The notes under the pieces were generated by a model that saw only the letters and a program-made list of their open reading frames with translations, was not told the origin of the DNA and ran no database searches. The position numbers and the translations under genes were made by a program. From the NCBI GenBank assembly GCA_965120415.1, contig CBCPNA010000047.1:1-17897 (forward strand): a DNA stretch of 17,897 nucleotides, given 5' to 3'. Positions 1 to 6,885 of the stretch are shown piece after piece. This stretch comes from CBCPNA01 sp965120415 (GTDB lineage Bacteria; Bacillota; Clostridia; Lachnospirales; CAG-274). Position 1 is the first letter of the stretch; each line of letters begins with the position of its first letter.

Positions 1-26
1 ATCATATTAAAATTTGTATTGCAACG

Positions 27-49
27 AAAAGACACTTAAAGCGTCTTTT
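27..49 (-). terminator. Rho-independent terminator, possibly bidirectional
   Basis: Arms at 27-35 and 41-49 enclose a five-base loop. Read on the minus strand the stem is continuous, with one G-U pair, and ends in four U. Read on the plus strand there is one A-C mismatch but a longer T-rich tail (T5ATTTT). It therefore ends the aminotransferase operon and might also end a convergent gene left of the window. The aminotransferase stop codon (36-38) lies in the hairpin loop, so the last codons of the gene form one arm. Confidence 0.6.
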
Positions 50-1268
50 TATTTTCAAGGCTAGCTATTTTAACAGCAAGGCAAAATACATCTATAGCAA
101 TAGCTAGCTTATCTAAAGCAGGATAAGAGGGGGCAAGCCTTATGTTAGAATCGTTTTTATCTAAATTTTTAGGGTAAGTGCTACCAGCGCTTGTTAAGGT
201 AACCCCTAATTCTTTACAAATTTCTACAACTCTTTTAGCACAATTATTTTTTGTTTCAACAGATATAAAATAGCCTCCTAAAGGTTTTGTAAATTTAAGA
301 AGATTTGTGTTTTTAAAATTATCTTCTAGTTTATTTAATACAATATCAAATCTTTTTTTTAAAATTTTGGCATGTTCGTCCATTAAATTTAAAACATTTT
401 GTTTATTTTTTAAAAATAGAGTTGTTTTTAATTGATTTATTTTATCATATCCTATCGTTTGTACAGACATATGCTTTTTTGCAGCTTTTATTGTATTTTG
501 GCTGCCGGCTAAAATGGCTATACCACTACCAGGAAAGTTCATTTTTGAAGTTGAAAAAAAGTATAAAACTCTATCTTCTGTATTATATTTTTTACATTCT
601 TCTAAAATATTTAATAAAGGCACTTTTTTATAAATATAATGAAATTCATAAGCATTATCCCAAAAAATTTTAAAATCTTTAGCTTTTGTTGGCATTTTTG
701 CAAGCCTTGTTACCGTTTCTTCATTATAGCATGTGCCTGTTGGGTTAGAATATTTAGGTACGCATATTATACCTTTTATTTGCTCATCTTCCAAAACTAG
801 CTTTTCTATTTCATCCATATTAAGCCCATCTTGCTTTATGCTAACTGGTATCATTTCTATATTAAACTTTTCCAAAATAGCAAAATGTCTATCATATCCG
901 GGGCAAGGGCATATAAATTTTACTTTTTTATAATCTTTCCATGGCTTATTTTTTAAGTCGCCCCAAATATAAAGCCTTGTGATACAATCATAAATTGTAT
1001 TTAATGTAGAATTGCTCCCTAAAAGGATATTATCTTTATCTATATTTAATAGGTTAGAAAAAAGAAGCCTTGTTTCTAAAAGCCCTTCTAGGCAACCATA
1101 ATTTCTTATATCAAAATTTTGCGCTGTAAAAGGGGAGGGGATTTTTAAATCTAAAAGCTTTTCTGAAAGCGCTAATTGTTCTTCAGAGGGCTTGCCCCTG
1201 GACATATCTAGCGCTAGATTTTGCCTTTTGTAATATGCGTATTTTTCTATAAGCTTATTGTATTCCAT
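36..1268 (-). CDS. Aspartate aminotransferase, MocR-like family (PF12897)
   Basis: A 410-residue PLP-dependent fold-type I aminotransferase. It probably transfers the amino group between aspartate and 2-oxoglutarate in the cytoplasm. Visible marks are the family-typical N-terminal MSRGKPS stretch (about residues 22-28), SNPTG (174-178, with the cofactor-contacting Asn175), FWDNAY (Asp204, expected to bind the PLP pyridine nitrogen), STSK with the Schiff-base lysine Lys242, and NIRLAPS near the C-terminus with Arg377 as the likely substrate-carboxylate ligand. The N-terminal signature and length fit the PF12897 group better than classical AspC; the substrate is inferred from the family. The ATG at 1268 is preceded by AAGGAGC (1275-1281), which overlaps the stop codon of the upstream transporter gene. 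That makes it the last gene of a three-gene operon. No truncation or frameshift is seen. Confidence 0.85.
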   Translation of the reverse strand: MEYNKLIEKYAYYKRQNLALDMSRGKPSEEQLALSEKLLDLKIPSPFTAQNFDIRNYGCLEGLLETRLLFSNLLNIDKDNILLGSNSTLNTIYDCITRLYIWGDLKNKPWKDYKKVKFICPCPGYDRHFAILEKFNIEMIPVSIKQDGLNMDEIEKLVLEDEQIKGIICVPKYSNPTGTCYNEETVTRLAKMPTKAKDFKIFWDNAYEFHYIYKKVPLLNILEECKKYNTEDRVLYFFSTSKMNFPGSGIAILAGSQNTIKAAKKHMSVQTIGYDKINQLKTTLFLKNKQNVLNLMDEHAKILKKRFDIVLNKLEDNFKNTNLLKFTKPLGGYFISVETKNNCAKRVVEICKELGVTLTSAGSTYPKNLDKNDSNIRLAPSYPALDKLAIAIDVFCLAVKIASLENKKTL

Positions 1269-1279
1269 AAAATTGCTCC

Positions 1280-1810
1280 TTATTTTAATTTAAAAACTAC
1301 GCCTAGTATAGCACCTATTACTATATAAAAAATAGGATGCTTTTTAAATTTAAATATTAAAAATAAAATAAAACTAAATAAAACTAGCCTTAATAAAACA
1401 AAATCGCCTATTATAGCAACTTGAAAAATATCTAAAAAAACAACAAGAATTAATCCTGTAACGATAGGCTTTATAAAATTAAAAATATTTTTTACATATA
1501 TATTTTCATTAAATTTATTCAAAAAATGTGAAATAATAACTATAATTATATAAGAAGGTAAAACAAGCCCAAAAGTTGCGACTAAAGCGCCCAAAATACC
1601 TGATGTTTCAAAGCCAGCGTACGTTGATATATTTACCCCAAGAGGCCCTGGGGTTGCTTCGGATATTGCTATCATGTTTGTTAATTCATCTGTAGTAAAC
1701 CAGGCTTTAGCCTCTACAAGCTTGTTTAAAAAGGGGAGCGTTGCAAGCCCACCACCTATAGCAAATAGCCCTATTTTAAGAAACTCATAAAATAGACTAA
1801 TGTATATCAT
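1280..1810 (-). CDS. Chromate transporter family protein, short (half-size) subunit
   Basis: A 176-residue hydrophobic membrane protein of the CHR family (PF02417) in its short form, which normally occurs as two adjacent genes that together make one transporter. The family signatures are the N-terminal FAIGGGLATLP (about 17-27) and ATPGPLGVN (52-60), followed by several hydrophobic segments to the C-terminus. The start codon lies inside the end of the upstream paralogue (14-base overlap at 1797-1810), with the strong ribosome binding site AGGAGGGG about 6 bases upstream, so the pair is translationally coupled. Some family members export chromate. The natural substrate in an anaerobe is unknown and could be another anion. 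The gene symbol chrA is used for this family but is withheld because function is not shown. Confidence 0.88.
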   Translation of the reverse strand: MIYISLFYEFLKIGLFAIGGGLATLPFLNKLVEAKAWFTTDELTNMIAISEATPGPLGVNISTYAGFETSGILGALVATFGLVLPSYIIIVIISHFLNKFNENIYVKNIFNFIKPIVTGLILVVFLDIFQVAIIGDFVLLRLVLFSFILFLIFKFKKHPIFYIVIGAILGVVFKLK

Positions 1811-2351
1811 CTTTAGCCCCTCCTTTAAATTTTGTTATACATATAGAAACGATGATAGATAAAAAGATAACGTATATAGGGTCTATTTTTAATATAAAAT
1901 TTAGTATAAAACATATGAATAATAAAGCAAAAGACTTTTTATTTTTTACATTAGATTTAAAAAGCTCTAAAATTGTTTTAAATATTAAAGCGGCTACAGC
2001 TATTTTTATACCAGCAAAAACATGTATAAAAAACGGTATTTCCAAAATATTTTTTAGAATAGATGCAATAACTAATATAATTAAAAAAGAGGGCAAAACG
2101 ATACCAGCCGTGGAGAATATAGCCCCTACATAACCTTTTAGCTTAAAGCCGACAAAAGTTGCTATATTTACAGCTATAATACCAGGGGTGCATTGCCCTA
2201 TAGAATAAAAATTAATAATTTCATCTTCTGTAATCCAGCTTTTATTTTCTATAAGCTCTTTTTTTAATAAAGGGAGCATAGCAAGCCCGCCCCCAAAAGT
2301 AAATAAGCCAATTTTAAAAAAAGTTTTAAATATATTTATTAATTCTTTCAT
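1797..2351 (-). CDS. Chromate transporter family protein, short (half-size) subunit, first gene of pair
   Basis: A 184-residue polytopic membrane protein, paralogous to the next gene. It carries the CHR-family motifs FTFGGGLAMLP (17-27) and CTPGIIAVN (54-62). Hydrophobic helices run through the rest and the C-terminus is short and charged. It presumably pairs with the overlapping downstream subunit to form an anion transporter in the cytoplasmic membrane. The ATG at 2351 is preceded by AAGGAG at about 2360-2365. A TTGAAA-N17-TATAAT promoter lies just upstream, so this is the promoter-proximal gene of the operon that ends with the aspartate aminotransferase. Family assignment is secure from the motifs and pairing; the substrate is not. 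Confidence 0.88.
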   Translation of the reverse strand: MKELINIFKTFFKIGLFTFGGGLAMLPLLKKELIENKSWITEDEIINFYSIGQCTPGIIAVNIATFVGFKLKGYVGAIFSTAGIVLPSFLIILVIASILKNILEIPFFIHVFAGIKIAVAALIFKTILELFKSNVKNKKSFALLFICFILNFILKIDPIYVIFLSIIVSICITKFKGGAKDDIH

Positions 2352-2374
2352 TTTTTTAACTCCTTTTAAAACTT

Positions 2375-2403
2375 ATTATACAATATTTTAGAAATATTTT
2401 CAA
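2375..2403 (-). promoter_or_regulatory. Sigma-A type promoter for the transporter-aminotransferase operon
   Basis: On the minus strand, TTGAAA (2403-2398) and TATAAT (2380-2375) are separated by exactly 17 bases. The -10 box lies about 23 bases before the start codon of the first transporter gene. No operator-like repeat is evident over it. Confidence 0.75.
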
Positions 2404-2538
2404 GCTTGGAAAAATATGACAAACGTATATGCTTTTTAATTCAAAATACATTATTTAACAAAAAAATATACTAAAAAACCTATAAATACACAATTTTATT
2501 AATAATAAAACAAATTATATAAAAAAATGAAAAAAGTG

Positions 2539-2567
2539 TTGACAAAAAAACATAAACATGATAAAAT
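2539..2567 (+). promoter_or_regulatory. Near-consensus sigma-A promoter facing the surface-protein locus
   Basis: TTGACA (2539-2544) and TAAAAT (2562-2567) are 17 bases apart, with A/T tracts upstream that could act as an UP element. It sits 32 bases before a start codon with a GGGGG ribosome binding site at 2599. If transcription does not stop in 2689-3040, it may also serve the SLH-protein gene, giving that mRNA a leader of over 450 bases. The stretch 2404-2538 between this and the divergent promoter is A/T-rich and shows nothing else. Confidence 0.78.
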
Positions 2568-2598
2568 GACTATAAGATATAAAAAGGGGGAATTTTTT

Positions 2599-2915
2599 AT
2601 GGGGAAAATAAAAACAATAACCCTTTATGTTGGAGCTAATATAGCATGTAACATGCTTATAGCAATTTCTAGCAAGAGGGGGGTATAGGATAGGTAGTTA
2701 AATAACCCATTTTTGTATACGTCTTTTATAACTCATGCAAAGCTTTAGTATTTGATAGAGTATATTTAGTAGCAAAAGCTTTTGCAGGCTTAAAAGATGA
2801 AAGCGCAGATATTTTTAACATATCAGAAGCATGACAAAAGGGCGATTATACATCAGGTAAAAAAGCTTCTTTATTAGATCTTACCTTATATACAAAAGGC
2901 ATAAGGTGGTTTTGA
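2599..2915 (+). pseudogene. Remnant of an unidentified gene with intact promoter and start
   Basis: From ATG 2599 (ribosome binding site AAAAGGGGG just upstream) the first frame encodes 29 residues: a Lys-flanked hydrophobic stretch ending in SSKRGV before TAG at 2686. The same frame continues with further stops to about 2741. A second frame then runs protein-like from about 2742 to TGA 2832, containing VFDRVYLVAKAFAGLKDESA. After that stop it stays protein-like (GDYTSGKKASLLDLTLYTKG) to another TGA at 2913. One missing base in the A run near 2739-2741 would join the two frames. The pattern suits a small gene of about 110 codons broken by point mutations and a frameshift. I do not recognise the family. 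The alternative is that only the 29-residue hydrophobic peptide is made and the rest is leader RNA. Confidence 0.5.
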
Positions 2916-2985
2916 AAACCATGACATCTAAGGAGTTTTTAATATAGCTTAATCTTATAAATTTTATCATGAAGGTATTAAAAAA

Positions 2986-3005
2986 TTGTATATTATTGTA
3001 TATTA
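2986..3005. repeat. Tandem 10-base direct repeat upstream of the SLH gene
   Basis: TTGTATATTA occurs twice, back to back, and is followed by the palindrome ATGTACAT at 3010-3017. It lies 35-55 bases before the SLH-protein start, where a promoter or operator could be. A TTGTAT/TATTAT promoter with a short spacer can be drawn here, but it is weak. The function is unknown. Confidence 0.45.
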
Positions 3006-3040
3006 TGTAATGTACATATTATAAAAGGGGGATTTTTTAT

Positions 3041-6000
3041 ATGAAAAGAAAAATAGAAGTTAAAAAAGTGCTTTCTATAGGGCTTGTAGCAGCTGTAACA
3101 GCAACTTCTTTAGGAGTTACTAATGAAAAGATAGTAGCTGCTAGCAGTTTAGAAGATGTTTCAAATATTGATGATGAAACAATCGTTAATAACGATGTTA
3201 ATATAGATGAAAATGTTGATGCTAATGTTACTGAAGAAGTAAGTACATTAAGTGCAACAGATTTAAGTACGACTAGTAGTGAAGATACAGTGCTTCTTGA
3301 TGGTACAGAGTACATGAAAATTGAAGGTGAAATGTATGAAGTAGTGGATGTTACGAATTATCTTAAAACATCAGAGGGTGTTATAACTGGATACGAAGAT
3401 GAACTTAAAGAGGCAGTTGCAGGTAAAGTAATGAAGATACCAGCTAAGCATAATGATGTAGATATAACTGCAATTGGTAGTGGAACTGGTGAGTCAGCTA
3501 ATAAAGATATTTTTGCAGGACTTGATATGGTTGGAGTTATTTTTGAAGAAGGAAGTCAGTTACAAAGCATTGCTCAAGGAGTATTTTATAACTGTAAAAG
3601 TTTAAAGACTGTAATATTACCTGATACATTAACAACTATATTACTTGGTGTATTTGATGGTGATGAAAATTTGACTCATATAGATTTTTCAGATACTAAA
3701 GTAACTACAATGTATACCGCTTATTACTTATTCGGAAATTGTATATCTTTATCTTATATAGTGTTACCAAGTGATCTAACTTCTGTAGGTGAAAATATAT
3801 TTAAATTGGATTCAGAAACTAGAAACACTGCACTTAACGTGTTTGTTGAAAGAGAGTCAACTACTGATAAAGTTGAAAATCTTGAAACAAAAGCAGAGGA
3901 AAATAATTACACAATATACTACAGTGATGAATATGAAGAAATTGTATTAGAAGATGGCTTAGTATTTGTAACAGGTAAACCAGAAAAAGAGGGAGATTAT
4001 GTACGTGTAACAGAAGAAACAGGAACAATAGTAACTGCTAACGGTACAATGACAGTGCCACAAAATACACTTGTATCAACAATAGATGCTAGCGTAATAT
4101 TTCCAACTAATGGAGAAGTGACTCTTAAAGATGGAACAACAAAAATACAATCAACTAGCAATGAAGAAGGTGTATTATTTGTAACTAATGAAGATGGAAG
4201 TATGACATTTTTAAGTACTGGTATCATTAGCAAAGGTAGTGATATAATAATAGCATTAGAAGGAGCAACAATAACAGCTGATGGAGAAATTGAAGAGAAT
4301 TGTATAACAATGCCAAGTGGAAGTTCAGTAAAAGATGGTATTATAACAGTTGATAAAACTGAATCTATAACATTATTAAATGATTTAACTTTAAGCTTTT
4401 CAGTGATTACAAAATCTGGTAACACAACAGAAGTAATTCCAAATTCTGACGGTACTTTAACAGTATTAGAAGACGCTACTATATCTAAAGGAAATGGTAC
4501 AACAATAACAATACCGAGTTCTTCAGCAATAGCATTAGACGGTACTAGCATAACAACTGGTGAAGGTAATGTAAACATTACATTTGAAGAAGGATTACAA
4601 GTATCATTAAATGCTAATGCAGGTACAATATTAGATATAAGTTCAGAAAATAAAATAACAGTACAATCAGGTGAAGAAACATTAGTAATATCAGATGAAG
4701 ATAAAACTATAGAAATAGGCGATAATAAATTAACATTTGATGATGAAGATGCAATACAAATAAATAATGACCTTTCAGTAACTTTACAAAGCGAAGCTAC
4801 ATTAACAACAAGCGAAGACAAAGTAGTTACACTTCCTGCAGGAGCAGTAATAACAAGTACTTCAGTTACAGTAAAAGATTTAACTTTATCATTACCTAAT
4901 TTTGAAGTTGGTACAACTGTATTATCAAGCAATATTACAATAAATGAAGAAGGAAATATACAATTAACAGCTAATTCAACTATTACAATAGCTGAAAAAG
5001 AAATTACAGTAAGTGCAGATTTATTAATAAATATAGATGCTGATGGAAATATTACTTTATTAAATGAAGTAGTGCTTTCTACAGATGAAGGTACGGTAAC
5101 ACTTCCAGCTAATACAGTAATATCATCAGATGCAGTTATAACATTAGAAGATTCAAAAGTAAGCGTATCATTAGCAGACCTTACAATAATAGCTGGAACA
5201 AACGCTATAGCGCCAAGTGCTAATGAAGATGAGAAAATTGCTTTAACAGTAAATGAAAATGGAATAGTTCTTACAGATGGTGCTACAATAACAACAGATG
5301 CTGGTACTATAGAAATATCTGCTGGTAGCGTAGTTAACAATGATGGTACTATATCTATATCAGAAGAAGATAAAATATTAATAACAATCGAAAAAGGTAC
5401 TATCGAAGTGCCAGGTGCTGCTACAATAAACGAAGATGGAACAATAACATTAGTAGGAACAGAAGAAGAAGAGATAACTCTTACAACTTCTAAAGGTGAA
5501 GTTGTTCTTCAAGCAGGTTCTATTATACAAACAGACTTAAACACAGCAATACAACCAGACGAAACACAAATTACAATAATAGCAGATGATGAAGAAACAA
5601 CAGAATCAGAAGAAACAACAGAAACAACTACAACATCACCATCTACAGGTGGGTCATCTTCTTCAGGTTCAAGCTCAAGTTCAGGCTCAAGCTCATCATC
5701 TAGCAGTAGCTCAAGTTCTTCTAGTGGCTCTTCAGGTTCAGGGACAGCTGTAATCAACCCTACTACAGAGGCAGAAGATACAGATAGCGAAGAAGAAACT
5801 AATACTACAACAAATGACGAGTCAAACAACAGTACTTCAAGCAGCGTATCTACAAACTTTGTAGATGTTAATAGCGGAAGCTGGTATTATTCTTACGTAA
5901 ATGAAGCTTACAGCTTAGGACTTATTAAAGGGGTAACAACAACTGAATTTAAACCATTAGCTTCAATCAAAAGAGCAGATGCAGCTATAATTATAGCAAG

Positions 6001-6397
6001 GCTTTTAGGTATAGAAAATGAAACAAGCGAAAGCAACTTTGAAGACGTTTCTTTAAACAGCTACTATGCAACAGAAGTTGGCGCATTAAAAAGCTACGGT
6101 ATTATAAATGGTTATAACAATAACTTTAATCCAGAAAATGAAATAACAAGAGAAGATGCAATGGTTATAATAAATAATATATTAAACATGTATTCTATAA
6201 GCGAAGGCTCAATTAGCAAAACATTTACAGATTATTCAGAAGTTTCTGATTATGCAAAAGAAAGCGTAAACAAATTAGTTTCTTTAGGCATAATAGAAGG
6301 AAATGACGGAAAAATTAATCCAAAATCAGAAGTTACAAGAGCAGAATTTACAAAAATGATATTAAAAACTTACGATATAATAAAAGATAAAATGTAA
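3041..6397 (+). CDS. Secreted SLH-domain surface protein with BspA-like LRR and beta-repeat region
   Basis: An 1118-residue protein exported and anchored to the cell wall. Domains in order: a signal peptide (about 1-34, basic MKRKIEVKK start and an Ala/Val-rich core); an acidic Ser/Thr spacer to about 90; a BspA-like leucine-rich region (about 129-272, with FEEGSQLQSIAQGVFYNCKS and LPSDLTSVGENIF); a long Thr/Ile/Val-rich region (about 310-860) of degenerate beta-type units around motifs such as VTLPAG (596), VTLPAN (686), IEISAG (757) and VVLQAG (821); an acidic Thr run; a Ser/Gly linker (870-901); and three SLH domains (about 939-990, 999-1050, 1059-1118) with the signatures KRAD, TRED and TRAE. 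SLH domains normally bind pyruvylated secondary cell-wall polymer. There is no tryptophan before residue 948. The start follows AAAAGGGGG at 3023-3031, and a strong terminator follows the gene. BspA repeats suggest adhesion, but the ligand is unknown. Confidence 0.88.
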   Translation: MKRKIEVKKVLSIGLVAAVTATSLGVTNEKIVAASSLEDVSNIDDETIVNNDVNIDENVDANVTEEVSTLSATDLSTTSSEDTVLLDGTEYMKIEGEMYEVVDVTNYLKTSEGVITGYEDELKEAVAGKVMKIPAKHNDVDITAIGSGTGESANKDIFAGLDMVGVIFEEGSQLQSIAQGVFYNCKSLKTVILPDTLTTILLGVFDGDENLTHIDFSDTKVTTMYTAYYLFGNCISLSYIVLPSDLTSVGENIFKLDSETRNTALNVFVERESTTDKVENLETKAEENNYTIYYSDEYEEIVLEDGLVFVTGKPEKEGDYVRVTEETGTIVTANGTMTVPQNTLVSTIDASVIFPTNGEVTLKDGTTKIQSTSNEEGVLFVTNEDGSMTFLSTGIISKGSDIIIALEGATITADGEIEENCITMPSGSSVKDGIITVDKTESITLLNDLTLSFSVITKSGNTTEVIPNSDGTLTVLEDATISKGNGTTITIPSSSAIALDGTSITTGEGNVNITFEEGLQVSLNANAGTILDISSENKITVQSGEETLVISDEDKTIEIGDNKLTFDDEDAIQINNDLSVTLQSEATLTTSEDKVVTLPAGAVITSTSVTVKDLTLSLPNFEVGTTVLSSNITINEEGNIQLTANSTITIAEKEITVSADLLINIDADGNITLLNEVVLSTDEGTVTLPANTVISSDAVITLEDSKVSVSLADLTIIAGTNAIAPSANEDEKIALTVNENGIVLTDGATITTDAGTIEISAGSVVNNDGTISISEEDKILITIEKGTIEVPGAATINEDGTITLVGTEEEEITLTTSKGEVVLQAGSIIQTDLNTAIQPDETQITIIADDEETTESEETTETTTTSPSTGGSSSSGSSSSSGSSSSSSSSSSSSSGSSGSGTAVINPTTEAEDTDSEEETNTTTNDESNNSTSSSVSTNFVDVNSGSWYYSYVNEAYSLGLIKGVTTTEFKPLASIKRADAAIIIARLLGIENETSESNFEDVSLNSYYATEVGALKSYGIINGYNNNFNPENEITREDAMVIINNILNMYSISEGSISKTFTDYSEVSDYAKESVNKLVSLGIIEGNDGKINPKSEVTRAEFTKMILKTYDIIKDKM

Positions 6398-6415
6398 TTA
6401 TTTAATTAAAATAAG

Positions 6416-6445
6416 ATAACTCTCACTTTAGTGGGAGTTATTTTT
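6416..6445 (+). terminator. Strong Rho-independent terminator after the SLH gene
   Basis: The arms 6416-6426 and 6431-6441 form an 11-base stem with one G-U pair around a TTTA tetraloop. Five T (6441-6445) complete the stem and form the tail. It starts about 18 bases after the SLH-protein stop codon. Confidence 0.9.
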
Positions 6446-6461
6446 ACGAAAGTTTAAAAAT

Positions 6462-6487
6462 TTGTATAACGTTATATTATTATACAA
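6462..6487. repeat. Inverted repeat upstream of the small-gene promoter
   Basis: TTGTATAA (6462-6469) and its exact reverse complement TTATACAA (6480-6487) are separated by 10 bases. The right arm ends 20 bases before the -35 box of the next promoter. It could be an operator for a dimeric regulator, but such short A/T-rich repeats also arise by chance. It lacks a T-run, so it is not a terminator. Confidence 0.35.
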
Positions 6488-6507
6488 TTAATTATAAATA
6501 ACAACCG

Positions 6508-6535
6508 TTGACATTTGAAGGAAAATATGTAAAAT
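6508..6535 (+). promoter_or_regulatory. Sigma-A type promoter for the 64-residue gene
   Basis: TTGACA (6508-6513) and TAAAAT (6530-6535) have a 16-base spacer, and TG lies immediately before the -10 box. The start codon is 40 bases downstream, leaving a short leader that carries AAGGAGGA. Confidence 0.75.
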
Positions 6536-6574
6536 GATATTATAGATAATAGATAAAAAAGGAGGACTTTTTAC

Positions 6575-6769
6575 ATGAAAACTTCAAGAAGAAAAGGAAA
6601 AAGAAATCAAAATACTGACCCTAATCTTGACATAAATATCGACCCTAATAAAGAAATGGTAGAAAGCTTTAGAACAAGAATAAGCAGTTTAAAAGTTTTA
6701 GAGCAATTAAACAAATGTGATTTACCATCTCCATTAGCAGAAGAAAAATCAATAGATATGTCAAGATAA
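6575..6769 (+). CDS. Small protein of unknown function (64 residues)
   Basis: I do not recognise this protein. It has a very basic N-terminus (KTSRRKGKRNQ), a middle rich in Asp/Asn/Pro with two DPN units (around residues 15-25), a probably helical stretch (about 28-46, KEMVESFRTRISSLKVLEQL) and an acidic-polar C-terminus. There is no signal peptide or membrane segment, so it is probably cytoplasmic, and the basic end could bind nucleic acid. It is a real gene by its setting: a TTGACA promoter, a near-perfect AAGGAGGA ribosome binding site 8 bases before ATG, and its own terminator 4 bases after the stop. It is therefore a separate transcription unit between the SLH gene and the addB cluster and may be well expressed. 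A link to the SLH gene is not shown. Confidence 0.72.
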   Translation: MKTSRRKGKRNQNTDPNLDINIDPNKEMVESFRTRISSLKVLEQLNKCDLPSPLAEEKSIDMSR

Positions 6770-6772
6770 AAC

Positions 6773-6804
6773 AAAAAGCCATTCTTATAAAGAGTGGCTT
6801 TTTT
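6773..6804 (+). terminator. Rho-independent terminator after the small gene
   Basis: AAAAGCCA pairs with TGGCTTTT. The stem extends inward by TTCT/AGAG-type pairs, including one G-U, around a short A/T loop. Six T (6799-6804) end it. It isolates the small gene from addB. Confidence 0.88.
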
Positions 6805-6852
6805 ATATAAAAATATATTTTTTTACATCTTTTATTATGTAAAAAAATGTGG

Positions 6853-6858
6853 TATAAT
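6853..6858 (+). promoter_or_regulatory. Probable -10 box of the addB cluster
   Basis: A perfect TATAAT lies 28 bases before the addB start and just downstream of the preceding terminator, where a promoter is needed. The -35 position (about 6830-6836) is only a T-rich match, so the promoter is weaker or needs a regulator. Confidence 0.5.
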
Positions 6859-6885
6859 GAAGTAAAATGAATTTTTGGTGAATAA

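Noticed and set aside
1852..2133. Plus-strand 93-codon frame inside the first transporter gene
   Set aside because: It lies opposite a gene with clear CHR-family motifs and a promoter, and has no ribosome binding site or recognisable domain.
2832..2915. Alternative genetic code (TGA read as Trp) to rescue the broken gene
   Set aside because: All intact genes in the window use TGG for Trp and none has an in-frame TGA. The same remnant also needs TAG suppression and a frameshift.
2404..3040. Insertion-sequence remnant in the divergent intergenic region
   Set aside because: No transposase motif, terminal inverted repeats or target-site duplication could be seen. The broken frames do not resemble a transposase.
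3997..5340. A 447-codon open frame antisense to the SLH protein gene
   Set aside because: It is produced by the repetitive Thr/Ile/Val codons of the sense strand, which avoid reverse-strand stops. Its product is a low-complexity Ser/Val string without a domain, signal or plausible ribosome binding site.
5640..5745. Ser/Gly-encoding simple repeat as a possible CRISPR or satellite array
   Set aside because: The nucleotide units are irregular mixes of Ser codons without spacers. It is a protein linker.
5509..5829. Antisense open frame opposite the Ser/Gly linker, encoding an acidic Glu/Leu protein
   Set aside because: It is a mirror of the sense Ser codons (AGC, TCA, TCT). The sense frame has a clear domain structure.
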